A stretch of DNA of 64,000 nucleotides from Straminergon stramineum. Lineage: Eukaryota; Streptophyta; Bryopsida; Hypnales; Calliergonaceae. Shown here in pieces: positions 49,093 to 59,328 of this stretch (the stretch's first letter is position 1; the number at the start of each line of letters is the position of its first letter). Under the pieces are notes generated by a model. The model was not told where the DNA came from and did no database searches. It was given only the letters and a program-made list of their open reading frames with translations. The stretch is taken from contig OY987270.1 in NCBI GenBank assembly GCA_963920665.1, positions 20,796,019 through 20,860,018 on the forward strand. The letters are read 5' to 3'. A program made the position numbers and the translations under genes.

Positions 49093-49774
49093 TTTATGGC
49101 CAATTCAGCACCGATTCATTTGCTCGGTGTTAAAAGTGCCCTATGTTATTTGCATGGCACTAGAAATCAAGGACTCACATATACCAGTACCAAACTTTCT
49201 ACAAACAACATTCTTCATCAACTTGTTGACTGGAGCGATGCGGATTGGGGGGGGGGGTGACCTTGATATTCAAAAATCAATATTTGGTTATTTGTTTCAA
49301 ATCGACTCATGTCTCATATCTTGGAAAAGTCCAAAGCACAGTGTTGTTGCTCTCTCTTCTACAGAGGCAGAATATATTGCAGCTACTATTGCAACTAAAG
49401 AACTAATTTGGCTACAAGCAATCATCCAAGAACTTGGCTATTCACTAGCTCTATCCAGTACTCTCTTCTGTGACAACCAATCCTGCATTGCACTTAGTAC
49501 AAACCCAAAAGTCCATGATAGGTCCAAACATATAGACTTGAGATTTCACTTCTTATGAGAAAAAGTCAACTCTCAGCTACTCTACCTCGAATATACACCA
49601 ACTTCAGACATGTGGGCAAATATATTGACAAAGTCCCTACCTAAAATAAAGCATTATGCTTGCATTGAAGGCATCAATACCAATTTGTCTCAAGCTCTAA
49701 AGCAAGGGGGTGTTTATTAGCATTCTATGACAACTTAACTTCAAATTCAACCAACTATGTAGTTGAAGGGGGCG
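49093..49774 (+). pseudogene. copia-1 RNase H and 3' untranslated tract
   Basis: The TKY/SSTEAEYIA and CDNQSCIAL motifs are intact, as is HIDLRFHFL, after which TGA replaces the usual Arg. An 11-base G run at 49247-49257 disrupts the SDADWGG motif. The C-terminal ADILTK-like motif appears as WANILTKSL. The purine-rich tract GTTGAAGGGGGCG ends just before the 3' LTR. Confidence 0.75.
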
Positions 49775-49959
49775 TGTTAGCATAAGTTAGTTTACTATAG
49801 CATTACAACAATTCATGAACTGTAGAATCACACCGTTTTGATAGACCAAAAGGTCTCCTTGCTAGTATAAAGCCTTAGGCTTGGAACCTTTATAATACAC
49901 ATTAATATATATAAATTCTCAGCTTTGTTATCTTGATTGTCTATATTATATTCCACACA
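49775..49959 (+). repeat. copia-1 3' LTR
   Basis: Begins TGTTAGCATAAGTTAG and ends TTCCACACA; paired with 43385-43569 and followed by the second TGATT. Confidence 0.92.
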
Positions 49960-50702
49960 TGATTGCCAATACCTATTCAATAGTTTCAAAATCCAACCAA
50001 CAACATAATTCAGCACTTCCGGCCTTTGCCCTTGGAGAACAAGATCATAGTCATTCCATAAGTGACCTTCAAATGGAAGCTTGCCTATCAAGATCTCATA
50101 GCAAGTCATTCCATAACTATAAATATCCACCGCTTTAGTGAATAACTCAACCTTCGTACTCACATTCCCATGTTTGCAAGCTTCTAATATTTCAGGTGCT
50201 CTCCAAAACCCAGTTCCCACAACTCCAATAGAACATTCAAAGTCGGCTATATGATAATTCAATTTCTTCGATATAAGCACATTCGACGCTTTGATGTCCC
50301 TGTGAACAATGCCACGATTGTGCAATTGATCCATCCCAAATGCAACTTCATACATGGCTTTTAGAGCCTCTCTTTTCAAAAATGGGCCCTTGTTGTTTGA
50401 CCTCATCAACATTCGACAGTTTATCATACTGCGTAGATCTTCTTTTTCTTTGACCATTAGAAAAGCAAACCTCCCATCTTCCAACAATGTTACACAATAC
50501 ACATCACAATAAAATCTTATACCTTGATGCAATCCAAGCTTGTAACGATTCACTTTGTCTGCATGGAATTGCAACATTCCTTGTGGCCATTGTAATTGCA
50601 AATGTTGCAAGAAAGTCCCCTTCTTGAACACCTTCAAGACCCATTCGATGGAATGTTTTAGATCATCTTTACTCATTTCTGGGTCATTCCACTTTATTTG
50701 TA
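49960..50702 (-). pseudogene. Kinase pseudogene K1, main catalytic part
   Basis: Encodes most of a TKL-like protein kinase domain. Visible in order: the Lys of subdomain II (VLKVFKKG), LLEDGRFAFLMVKE (strands 4-5), the helix before the catalytic loop (VAFGMDQLH), the catalytic loop IVHRDIKASNVL, DFE in place of DFG, GTGFWRAPEIL, then DIYSYGMTCYEIL. This stretch has no stop. The sequence is cut at W-Q-S by the copia element; the missing end is at 43284-43384. The 5' side is cut by the 722-bp element at 50703. Since DFE removes the Mg-binding glycine context but keeps the Asp, it may have been a weak kinase or pseudokinase even before the insertions. The gene as a whole is certainly broken. Confidence 0.8.
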
Positions 50703-51424
50703 GGGTGATTGCAAGAAACACCTGTCCCATTTATTGCGTTTTGCTGAGTTTTTTGGGAGTACTTCAAAATTAGAAAATTAATTTTTAAAAAATTAAAAAA
50801 ATATGATTAATGTATATACCTTTAAGATGAAGGTACCCATCGAAGGATTTGCATAGAAAAATTCTCTAAGTAGGAGAACTGGAAAAGTGCTTAGTCTCAA
50901 GAAAATACATACCTTGATGTTTTAATTAAGGAAAAATAGTAAAAATAAATAAATACACAAGATAAAAAGTGTCCATTTGCAACAACCCTATGGAGATGGT
51001 CATTCACCAAAAAACCCACCAAAACAATATTTTATATGTTACAAAATGCAAGCAGAAAGAAGCTCACTTTGTAGACTTCCACACCACAAAAAATTAACTA
51101 TTTTTAAAATGACTCTCCTAAAAAGCTACAAGTCTACTAGAAGACCATCTCATCCAAATTTCAGCTCAAAATATGGTTTTTTGGGTTCTAAATAGTACTA
51201 AAAACCTCCAAATTGGCAATTGTGACATTGAATCGGGGTCTATTTTTGGATAGTAAATTATTTTTGGAAATTATGAAAAAATTAGGGAAGGTATATGATA
51301 GTCATGAGTACCTTTACTACAAATATTGAGTCATTTGGAGCCAAAACACAAAAGTTATAGGCAAAAAACTAATCAGCACACACTGTGTGACACAAAATAG
51401 GACAGGTGTTTCTTGCAATCACCC
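50703..51424 (+). mobile_element. TIR element, family G, inserted in a K1 exon
   Basis: GGGTGATTGCAAGAAACACC at the left is exactly matched by GGTGTTTCTTGCAATCACCC at the right; the pairing extends to about 25 bp with GTCC. Flanking tetramers on the minus strand are TGCA and TACA, so a 4-bp duplication with one change is likely. Excising 722 bp plus 4 bp (a multiple of three) restores an open kinase frame across the join (ELYEVQ then IKWNDPE). Confidence 0.8.
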
Positions 51425-51758
51425 TGCACTTCATAGAGCTCTACTTGCCCACCCTCAGCAAATTTCTCACCCATCACCAAGTCACCCTTACTACCTTCAC
51501 TTGATCCAAAGGTTACAAAGAAAGTACCCCAAGTGGGATGCCCTTGTAAGGTCTTGAAAACCTCCATATTGCTCACTTCGGCCACTTTATTGTTGGAATC
51601 AAACTCCCCCACTTGGCTCCAATGAGACTTGGACTCTTCAATAATTTCTTCAATACTATGGACACAACTTCCCTCCTCCACAAAGCTCCCACTAGGGTCA
51701 AGACAAATTGGTGATGAATATGAGGGAGGGATGGGTTTGGTTCAATTGCAAGTGTCAT
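51425..51758 (-). pseudogene. Kinase pseudogene K1, N-terminal part
   Basis: The minus-strand frame continues the kinase upstream of the family G insertion. It carries the glycine-rich loop region (GEKFAEGGQVELYEVQ) preceded by about 70 acidic and serine-rich residues (VEEGSCVHSIEEIIEES...). This frame meets a TGA near 51746. A Met-initiated frame at 51758 (MTLAIEPNPSLPH) is in the +1 frame and would need a frameshift, so the true start is uncertain. Confidence 0.6.
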
Positions 51759-52348
51759 CTACTTACTTGAGCTCCTTGATTCACCCATCATGCAAGAGTA
51801 AATATGAGCTTCAATCCAACTCTTCCAACAACACTTACTTGTGCTTGAGTATATAGTCACATATATACAACAATGCCCTTGTGCAAAAAGCGTTCTTCTC
51901 TTCTCTATTGTTTCAACAAAGTAGAGAGATTAGGCTTTCAATAGGGCTTGATTCACAAGAGCATGGATGGTGAGAAAAGAATGTATATTGGAACTTCTAT
52001 GAAACTATGGAGCTTTGTCAGCAATGATCAAAATCTAAATAACATCCCAATGCATCATCCTACACCTGCAAGTGCAAACAAAGAAACGATCTGACAATCT
52101 AAGCATCCCACTCATACAAAGCCCTAGAATGAAAAATATAGAGCTTGATCAATTTTTGAAATTGAACCCCAACCCCAATTCAGAGATTTCGCAACAAGAA
52201 GTTAAGATACCAAGCGAGTTGAATGAGTTTCTCAGACGGGTAAAGGAAGGATAGGACAAAAAGCTACAATACCCCTAGAAACAAGTGATTGGGCACTTCA
52301 CCTAGAAATGCAATGCCAATGGGCCTCAGCATCTCCTTCACAAGAACC
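51759..52348. other. 5' flank of K1; duplicated segment
   Basis: No intact gene. 52060-52320 resembles 61390-61660: CTAAGCATCC / CTAAACATCC, GATTTCGCAACAAG / AATCTCGCAACAAG, GACGGGTAAAGGAAGGA / ACAGGTAAAGGAGGGA. It abuts copia-2. Confidence 0.45.
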
Positions 52349-52353
52349 CAAAT

Positions 52354-52590
52354 TAAAAGACTTAACTTTTAAATTCAAGAATAGAATACACATTTCTTAT
52401 ATTAATATTGGTGAAGATTACATCTATATATATATAGGTGAAGAGACGTTGTCTCTTCAAACTAGACTAACACATTGTTTTACTCTATGTAATTCTATAA
52501 TTTACTTTATAGTTTATATACTAAATACTAATTAAGATAAAGTATACTAAATACTAATTAAGATAAAGTATACTAATTATACTTCCAACA
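52354..52590 (-). repeat. copia-2 3' LTR with a tandem duplication
   Basis: 237 bp; minus strand begins TGTTGGAAGTATAATTAG. A ~26-bp unit (CTAAATACTAATTAAGATAA and the next six bases) occurs twice here but once in the 5' LTR, accounting for most of the length difference. Confidence 0.9.
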
Positions 52591-53055
52591 CTCCCTCTAT
52601 CTTATTAGGTGTTTATTGTTCAAAGTATAAACTATATTGTCCAATACTTTATCAAAAGCTTCTTTATCACAATATGACGATTGACGTGTCTTTTCCTTTG
52701 ATAAACCTTGAAGTGGTTTATTTCTGTCTTTTGAAACATAAGTAAATTGTTGTTGTGCTCTTTGTTGTTAGTTCAAATGTTTTACTTGTTTGTCATGTGA
52801 TTTATTTATTTCTCTCCTTGGTATTGGCATGCCCTTCATATTGAAGACACAATTATGGTTATTGGATTGAGGTTGCCGATTGCCATACCGATTGCCATAA
52901 CTAGAGCATTTTCTCCCACTCCAACACCATAATGTGTGGCAAGTAGGATGTTGATAGGAGGAAACACAAAAAGAACAAGAAGGCAACTAAGGAAATGGTG
53001 AAAGAGAATGCTTAAGAGAAAACAATTCTCTATGAAGTCAATCTTGAAACAAATG

Positions 53056-53690
53056 TTATTTAATAAGCATTTGATGAATATAATCATTAGAGATGTGAAT
53101 TCTGGCCATGAGAGCATGATGAGGACTTGAAGGAGAAGGAACCTTAGGTTGAAAACCTTGATCTTTAAGGGCCATCATTCCAAGTTGTGTCATACATTGG
53201 TAATGTTTGGCCTGCAAAAGACCTTTAGTCAATATATCATTGACCATATCATGAGTAGAAATGTACTTTAATTGAATATCTTTAGCTTGAATGGCATCTT
53301 GAGTAAAGTGATAGTGAATGGCAATGTGTTTAGTACAAGAATGAAAGCAAGGATTTTCACTTAAATAAATAGCACTTTGATTATTCACATAAATAGTGGT
53401 AGGCTCAAGTTGAGGACATCCTAAATCTACAAGAATTCGACAAAGCCAAATAGCTTCGGCAGCAGCTTTAGAGAGAGCCATGTACTCATACTTTGTGCTA
53501 GACAAAGGAACAAATTTTTGCTTTTTACTAGACCAAGAAATAACGCCACTAGCCAACATGAAGTAGTATCCATTGGTAGAGCGGCAAGTATCTTGATCCC
53601 CAGCCCAATCGGCATCTAAGTAGCTGTAGAGGATGTGGCCATGTTGGCTTTGGCAGTAAATAATGCCTTGGTCATGGGTTTGTTCAATAT
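53056..53690 (-). pseudogene. copia-2 RNase H
   Basis: Minus strand DADWAGDQDTCRSTNGYY then MLASGVISWSSKKQKFVPLS. The catalytic Glu motif SSTEAEY is SSTKYEY, and DNQSA is NNQSA, so it is inactive. HIAIHYHF and NDILTKGL close the domain. Confidence 0.75.
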
Positions 53691-53691
53691 A

Positions 53692-54775
53692 TCACATGGT
53701 ACATTTGTAGGCTTTCCAATGCAAAGCTCCCGAATTAGAGAGATATTGAGCAAGGCTACTAACAATATATGCCAAATTAGGACGTGTGTGAACTATAGCA
53801 TACATAAGGGAGCCAACTAAATTAGAATAAGGAACATCCTTCATCAAAGCCATGTCTTCGAGAGTTTGAGGACTTTGAGTTTTAGAGAATTTAAATCCAC
53901 TTTCTAAAGGTGTGTTTATGACTTTACAAGAGTCCATAGAAAAACGAAGCAATAAATTTGTAAGGTATTGTTGTTGATGTAAAGCTAAAGTTTTTTCAAA
54001 TTGTTGACGGTAGATTTGAAGGCCAAGGTTATAATGAAGTTCACGACCATCACTCATTTTAAACTCTTGTTGCATAAGTCGTTTAAAGACTTGAATCAAA
54101 TGAGTAGAGTTGCTAGCCAAAATACAATCATCAACGTAAATAGCCAAAATAATGAAGGCTTGAGTTTCATGTTTGATATAAATATTGCTATCACCTTCGC
54201 TTTGATGAAAGCCAATTGTACATAAATATATATATCAAGGCGATGATACCACGCTCTTGGTGATTGCTTTAATCCATAAAGGGATTTATTGATCTTGCAA
54301 ACAATAGAAGCATTTTCAAAATGAGAAGGTAGTATCAAGCCTTCGGGAAGTTCCATATAAATTTCTTCCTCAAGGATGCCATTTAAAAAGGCCGTAATAA
54401 TGTCCATTTGATGGACTTCAAGATCTAGTTGAGACACAAATGCAAGTAAAACCCAAACGAAAGTGATCTTTGTGATTGGTGAAAAAGTCTTAGTATAATC
54501 CACCCCTTGTATTTGGGTAAAGCCTCGGGCTACGAGTCTTGCTTTAAACTTATTAATAGTACCATCTACATTTGTTTTGATTTTGAAAATCCACTTATTA
54601 GAGATAGGCTTTCGATGAAAAGGTAAAGGGACCAAAGTCCAAGTTTGGTTTGCCTCATGAGATTGGAGCTCGGAGTGGATAGCTTTGGACCACTCCGCAG
54701 CTTGAGGACTAGAAAGAACTTGTTTAAATGTTTGAGGTTCCATCAATGTGGTAGTAACCAAAGCTCATCGATCAT
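53692..54775 (-). pseudogene. copia-2 reverse transcriptase
   Basis: The first frame (from about 54761) has AAEWSKAIHSELQSHEANQT, KPISNKWIFKIK, ARLVARGFTQIQGVDY, QMDIITAFLNGILEEEIYM and YGLKQSPRAWYHRLD. It then shifts frame at a TATA-rich stretch near 54220-54235. The second frame resumes with AIYVDDCIL (54117-54147), followed by LGLQIYRQQ and VPYSNLVGSLMYA. YVDD is intact. The frameshift and later stops make it non-functional. Confidence 0.8.
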
Positions 54776-55040
54776 GATCTGAGGAGTAGTGAGAACGTCG
54801 ACCTTCAATAGTTTGAATAAGTCAAGACGAAGGTTTAATGTTGTAGCGAGGTTCTGCAGAGTGGGGACCCTCTGGTTGTGATTTAGCATTTGATGTATGT
54901 ATAGAAGGAGGTGTGTCTAGAACATTTTGTTCATCCAAAGAAAGGTTTGAAAATTCAACATTCAAATTAGAGGCCGTAGGGTATAGAGGTGAATTTTCTT
55001 GTCCTTGGGTATTTTGAAAAAAACTTTGAGAAATCTCCTC

Positions 55041-56060
55041 TTAGTGAGGATTGGAATTGATTATTGGGGAAGTTTGTAATGGAGTAGAAGGCATATCCTT
55101 AGTCATAGACTGTGTGATTCGTTGCATTAAAGTAGAATCAAAATCCACTATTGTGTTACTGTGTGTAGGGAAAGCATTATCAGCCGGTTTTGGAATAAAC
55201 TTATGTTCATTAAAGATGACATCTTTGGAAATAATGACTCGCTTATCATTTGTGGACATCATGTGAAAGGCTTTAGAATGATCATCATACCCTAGAAATA
55301 AACATTCTATGAAATGTGAATCTAACTTCTTGCGATGATCTGTATGTTTTAAAACATAGCCTAGACAACCAAACACTTTTAAGTGTTTTAGATTAGGTTG
55401 TTTGCCACTCCATAGCTCGATTGGAGTTATGTTATTTAATGCCTTTGTAGGAGAACAATTTTGGAGATAGGTAGCCATGATAATGGCTTCTCCCCAAAAG
55501 ACTTTGGGCAAAGAACTATGGAAGAGCATGGCTAAAGCTACTCCCACAAGTGTTCTATTTTTGCGTTCACTAACCCCATTTTGTTGAGGAGTATCCGCAA
55601 CTGTAAATTGTCTTTTGATGCCATTATCTTGGCAAAATTGATCAAATTCTTGATAACGATATTCTCCTCCATTATTGAAGCAAAGAATTTTAATCTTCTT
55701 ATTAAGTTGATTTTCAACTTCTATCTTATAAGTTTTAAATTTAGTGAAAACTTCATCTTTATGTTTTAATAAATAAACATATGTATATTGACATTTGTTG
55801 TCAATAAATGTGAGAAGATATTTGGCACCGGAATGAGTTGCCGTTTGTAGAGGTCTACAAAGATCACTATGTATGATCTCTAAGAGATTATTAGCTCTAG
55901 TGGCTCCTGTTTTGGGAAATTTGTCAGGGTGTTGTTTATTGTGAAGACATGCTTCACATAAGGGTAGATCATTTTCATTGAATGTGTCTATCCCTTGTGA
56001 AATCTTTTGAATGATTTTCATTCAAGATGGATTAATATGGCCTAAACGGAAATGTCATAA
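55041..56060 (-). pseudogene. copia-2 integrase (inactive)
   Basis: The zinc-binding region reads (stop)HFRLGHINPS(stop) then CEACLHNK, the first stop replacing the usual Trp. The core has HSDLC, FNNGGEY (second Asp is Asn) and GVSERKNRTL with the Glu kept. The C-terminal VFGCLGYV..H...KLD and DVIFNEH blocks are present. The Asn substitution and stops make it inactive. Confidence 0.8.
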
Positions 56061-56500
56061 TTGAGCTTTGTTAATAGTAGATGTAACAAGGGTTGCCCCA
56101 TCATTACTTGTCCTTTTGAAGGTAGTACCTAAGCTATAGAGATCGCCTTTAAGGTGACATTGTGCAATTATTTGACCTTCACGATCTTGGAGTAGGCATT
56201 TACCAGATTTAAGTTTTAATTCACCCCTAGTTTTATCGAGTTGTTGAACCGAAAAAAGATTTTTCTTCAATTCTGGAATATAAAGGACTTGAGAAATTTC
56301 TTTGATGACTCCATCATCTAATTTGATGGTGACATCTCCTTGTCCAATGATATCATGGGTGTTGTTGTCGCCTAAATAGACAACATGACCCTGATCCCAT
56401 TCTATATAATTGGTAAAGGCATCGCAGTCAAAACACATATGTTGTGTAGTGCCCATGTCAATATACCATAATTGGTCATCTTCTGTGACAACGGTACTAG
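56055..56500 (-). pseudogene. copia-2 aspartic protease
   Basis: Minus strand WYIDMGTTQHM: the catalytic Asp is kept but the Ser/Thr of D-S/T-G is Met. It is followed by GQGDVTIKLDDG and VLYIPELKKNLFSVQQL, the usual run into the pre-integrase region. Confidence 0.75.
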
Positions 56501-56579
56501 CTGCAAGATATAATTTTGCATACCCCTTGGTGTCAGAACATTGGGCTATATTCGATTGTGGTTTCTTATTTGATCCAAA

Positions 56580-57437
56580 TTCATGCGACCATTGTAGATA
56601 ACGACAATCTCTTGTTGGATGATTGTCTCATTTGCAAATAAAGCAAATTGGTTTGCTCTTTTTAGTATTAAAATTTGGTTTTGATGAGCTACTTATATTG
56701 GCTTTATTTGTATTAGGAACGAATTTAGTTCTAAATTTATTAAATTTATAATTCCATTTGCCCATATACAAGGCACTTAGATGGGTAGTTGGAGGTTCTA
56801 GCTCCTTTATAATCTTTTCTTCTTGAAGCAATTCAGTTATTAAAGTTTGCAAAGTTAGATTTGGCTGTCTTCTAAGTGAACGAATGACAATTCAATAACT
56901 TATAGGGAGACTGTGCATTAAATGGAGAATAGCATCTTCATCACCCATTGGTGCTCCCAATGCATTTAATTGCTCAAGAAGTGTTCAAAATTTTTTAATA
57001 TGTTTAATTAATTGTTCTCCTTCTTTCATTTTAAGCGATGAAAGGTTGTCCATCAAATACATCTTTGTGATGGAATCTTGAGATTCGAAGAGTCTTAGCA
57101 ATTCATCCCAAGCCATCTTTGATGTATCACATCTTTGGACATGGCATGTTAAACTATTTTCAAGACAATTATTTATGATCAGGAGAGCTAAAACGTCCCT
57201 TTCTTCCCAATCCATTATGTTTCCTACTCTAGTTGTGGGCAAAGTTGTGGATCCTGCCGCAAATTTAGCCGTAGTTGGAGGTATTGGTTTTGTTTCCGTT
57301 CCTTTTACTATAGTCCACAATCTATGTGTCTTTAGCAGTAATGAAACTTTATGCTTCCATGAATTAAAATAATTGCCACCATCAAGTTTTGGATAATCTT
57401 TAGTATCCGGTATTTTATATTGGTGTGTTTGAGCCAT
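56580..57437 (-). pseudogene. copia-2 gag with zinc knuckle
   Basis: Starts MAQTHQYKIPDTKDYPKLDG, with NYFNSWKHKVSLLL and the SLTCHVQRCDTSKMAWDEL region of plant copia gag (UBN2-like). A frameshift or stop lies near 56985-56890. The CCHC knuckle C-F-I-C-K-stop-D-N-H-P-T-R-D-C at about 56595-56640 contains an in-frame TGA. Confidence 0.75.
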
Positions 57438-57508
57438 TTAAGTAAATTTATTATGAATTGATGGATAGGTTGTATTTATTTAAAAATATATTATATTAAA
57501 TATAGAAT

Positions 57509-57832
57509 TTAGATGTTAGTCATATCATCTATGACTTCCCTAATCATGAAGAAATTGTTTGATTCTTCTATTTGCTCAAGTGCATCCAAAATCATAGTAG
57601 GTGCATTTTGAATTCCATAAGGAATTCTTATAAGATCCAATGGAAATTGTGGTACCACTGGTACTTGCTCAACTTGTTCATCTATTGATATTGGCTCAAC
57701 TTCATCTTCATCATCTATTGATATTGGCTCAAATTTATTTTGATCATCTATTGGAACTTGTGCAAAACCATTAATAAATGGTATGTTTGTATCTCGAGGA
57801 GTATTAGAAGTGGTTGTACTTACAAAGCACAT
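57509..57832 (-). pseudogene. copia-2 leader ORF with Ty3/gypsy RT-like motifs
   Basis: An open 107-codon frame between the primer-binding site and gag, starting MCFVSTTTSN and ending at a stop. Motifs in order: GFAQVPID (22-29), an acidic duplicated EPISID stretch (35-51), IPYGIQNAP (70-78), then FFMIREVIDDM (94-104). Spacing from NAP to the DD is about 25 residues, as expected for gypsy-type RT between the PFG..NAP and YIDD motifs. It is uninterrupted although gag and pol in the same element are broken. Compare copia-1 43607-43972: same position, same MC(Y/F) start, similar motif order. Marked as pseudogene because the element is decayed. Confidence 0.55.
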
Positions 57833-57884
57833 TGTGTAAGATTGAAGGAAATATGCATATCCTATCCATTAGCAAATCAACCAG

Positions 57885-57896
57885 GCTCTGATACCA
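57885..57896 (-). other. copia-2 primer-binding site (tRNA-iMet type)
   Basis: TGGTATCAGAGC on the minus strand directly after the 5' LTR, an exact match to the common plant sequence. Confidence 0.9.
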
Positions 57897-58114
57897 TAAA
57901 AGACTTAACTTTTAAATTCAAGAATAGAATACACATTTCTTCTATTAATGTTGGTGAAGATTACATCTATATCTCTCTCTATATATAGGTGAAGAGATGT
58001 TGTCTCTTCAAACAAGACTGACACATCGTTTCACTCTATGTAATTCTATAATTTACTTTATAGTTTATATACTAAATACTAACTAAGATAAAGTATACTA
58101 ATTATACTTCCAAC
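57897..58114 (-). repeat. copia-2 5' LTR
   Basis: 218 bp, from TGTTGGAAGTATAATTAG to AGTTAAGTCTTTTA on the minus strand. Pairs with 52354-52590. Confidence 0.9.
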
Positions 58115-58119
58115 ACAAA

Positions 58120-58973
58120 TCACCCAACAAAGCACACAACTTACTTTGACGCTTCCAACTGAGACTATTGTAGCAAGTGAAGCAACTCTTACTTAGTGCT
58201 TAGGTTATAAATCTCTCCGAAGAAGCTCCAATGGTGGGCAATCTAGATGAAGTTTGTGACTTCCGACTCTATCCATAGAATCCGGAAATGCAATCCAAGT
58301 GGCGCTCAAAGTCTCCTTCACGCACCCCAATCGTCCAGAAAGAAAGGCTCACTCTAGCTTACCGACAATTCACTCATCAAACCACTAAACTAGTACTGAA
58401 CAAAGAGTAGTTATGCCCGCAATGCAATCCGGTGACACATCCAACAAGTTCCCTTGCAACCAATAATGAAGTAGCTCCCAATGGTAATCTCTCAGAGGAA
58501 TCTCTGACGAAGAGCGAAGAGCAAACATATAGGAATCCAACAAACAACAACTTTGTTGATCAAACCCTTTCGTAAGAAGATGCCAAAGAAAGAGTGGGGC
58601 AAGAAAACGCATTGCATAGGGCATGATAATGACGAAGCAGGACACTCATCTAGGAACTAGCCACTTTGCCACCTGGAATCACATGCCACAGTACTTACTG
58701 TAGCTTGGGAGAGATGGGACCAAGGATGAGTTCCTTGTGCTGTACGCATTTGGTACTTTGTGACTTCCTTTGTTACTTGACTCTCCTTGATTTCTGCTTC
58801 TTGATTCTTAGATCTGGATGGGGAACAGTGGAAGTTGACCTATTCATTGTCGAAGTCGCATGAACCTTGGCTTCCCTTCAAGAAGGACTTTGTCAAGACA
58901 CCAAATAATTCAAGCCTCAAGGCATCTTCAATGGACTCTGGAATGGTAACCACTGAATAAGACTCTATCTTTG
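58120..58973. other. Duplicated segment, no intact gene
   Basis: GACGCTTCCAACTGAGACT at about 58150 matches GACGCTTCCAACCGAGTCT at 61790. GGAAATGCAATCCAAGTGGC at about 58286 matches 60414. The 86-codon minus ORF (58385-58645) has no recognised motif. Confidence 0.4.
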
Positions 58974-59328
58974 GAATTAAAACTTCAAATTTCTCTCATT
59001 GGAAGCACATTCAAAAGTACTTGGAATAGGTAGAAGAAAACTCAAATTTAGATAGTGGGGGCAAAGAAAATAAACCACTTTAAAAGCTAGCTAAAAGACA
59101 AAATATTAGTGGTCTCGGCAAATCACAATTTTCATTTGCATTCAATTTGGGGTGAAATGTGCATTGGTAACCATGATTTGCTAAGACCACGAACATTTTT
59201 GTCTTTTCACTAGCTTTTGAAGAGGTTGATTTTCTTGGCCAACATCTAAATTTGAGTCTTCTTGTACCTATTCAAGATACTTACTTTTGAATGTGATTCC
59301 AATGATAGAAATTTCAAGTTCTAATTAT
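58974..59328. mobile_element. Foldback element with ~140-bp arms
   Basis: The left arm (AACTTCAAATTTCTCTCATT, GAAGCACATTCAAAAGTACT) is mirrored by the right arm (AGTCTTCTTGTACCTATTCA, GAATGTGATTCCAATGATAG). The centre pairs TTAGTGGTCTYRGCAAATCA with TGATTTGCTAAGACCACGAA. No coding capacity; target duplication unclear. Confidence 0.65.

Larger units (their letters stand above)
43385..49959 (+). mobile_element. Complete but decayed Ty1/copia retrotransposon (copia-1), TSD TGATT
   Basis: 6575 bp: 185-bp LTRs, tRNA-iMet-type primer-binding site, leader ORF, gag, protease, integrase, RT and RNase H in copia order, then a purine-rich tract (GTTGAAGGGGGCG) before the 3' LTR. TGATT is duplicated at 43380-43384 and 49960-49964. 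It lies inside kinase pseudogene K1 and in turn holds CACTA insertions at 44738-45961 and 47876-48046. Without these it would be about 5.2 kb. Every domain has stops or frameshifts. The LTRs differ at about a dozen of 185 positions, so the insertion is not recent. Confidence 0.92.
52354..58114 (-). mobile_element. Complete but decayed Ty1/copia retrotransposon (copia-2), TSD CAAAT
   Basis: 5761 bp on the minus strand: 5' LTR (57897-58114), TGGTATCAGAGC primer-binding site, leader ORF, gag, protease, integrase, RT, RNase H, purine tract AAGATAGAGGGAG, 3' LTR (52354-52590). CAAAT flanks both sides (52349-52353 and 58115-58119). LTR and protein sequences are unlike copia-1, so it is another family. 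LTRs differ at about 8 sites plus a microsatellite and a tandem duplication. All coding domains are broken. A similar sequence without the element is at about 60437-60465. Confidence 0.92.
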
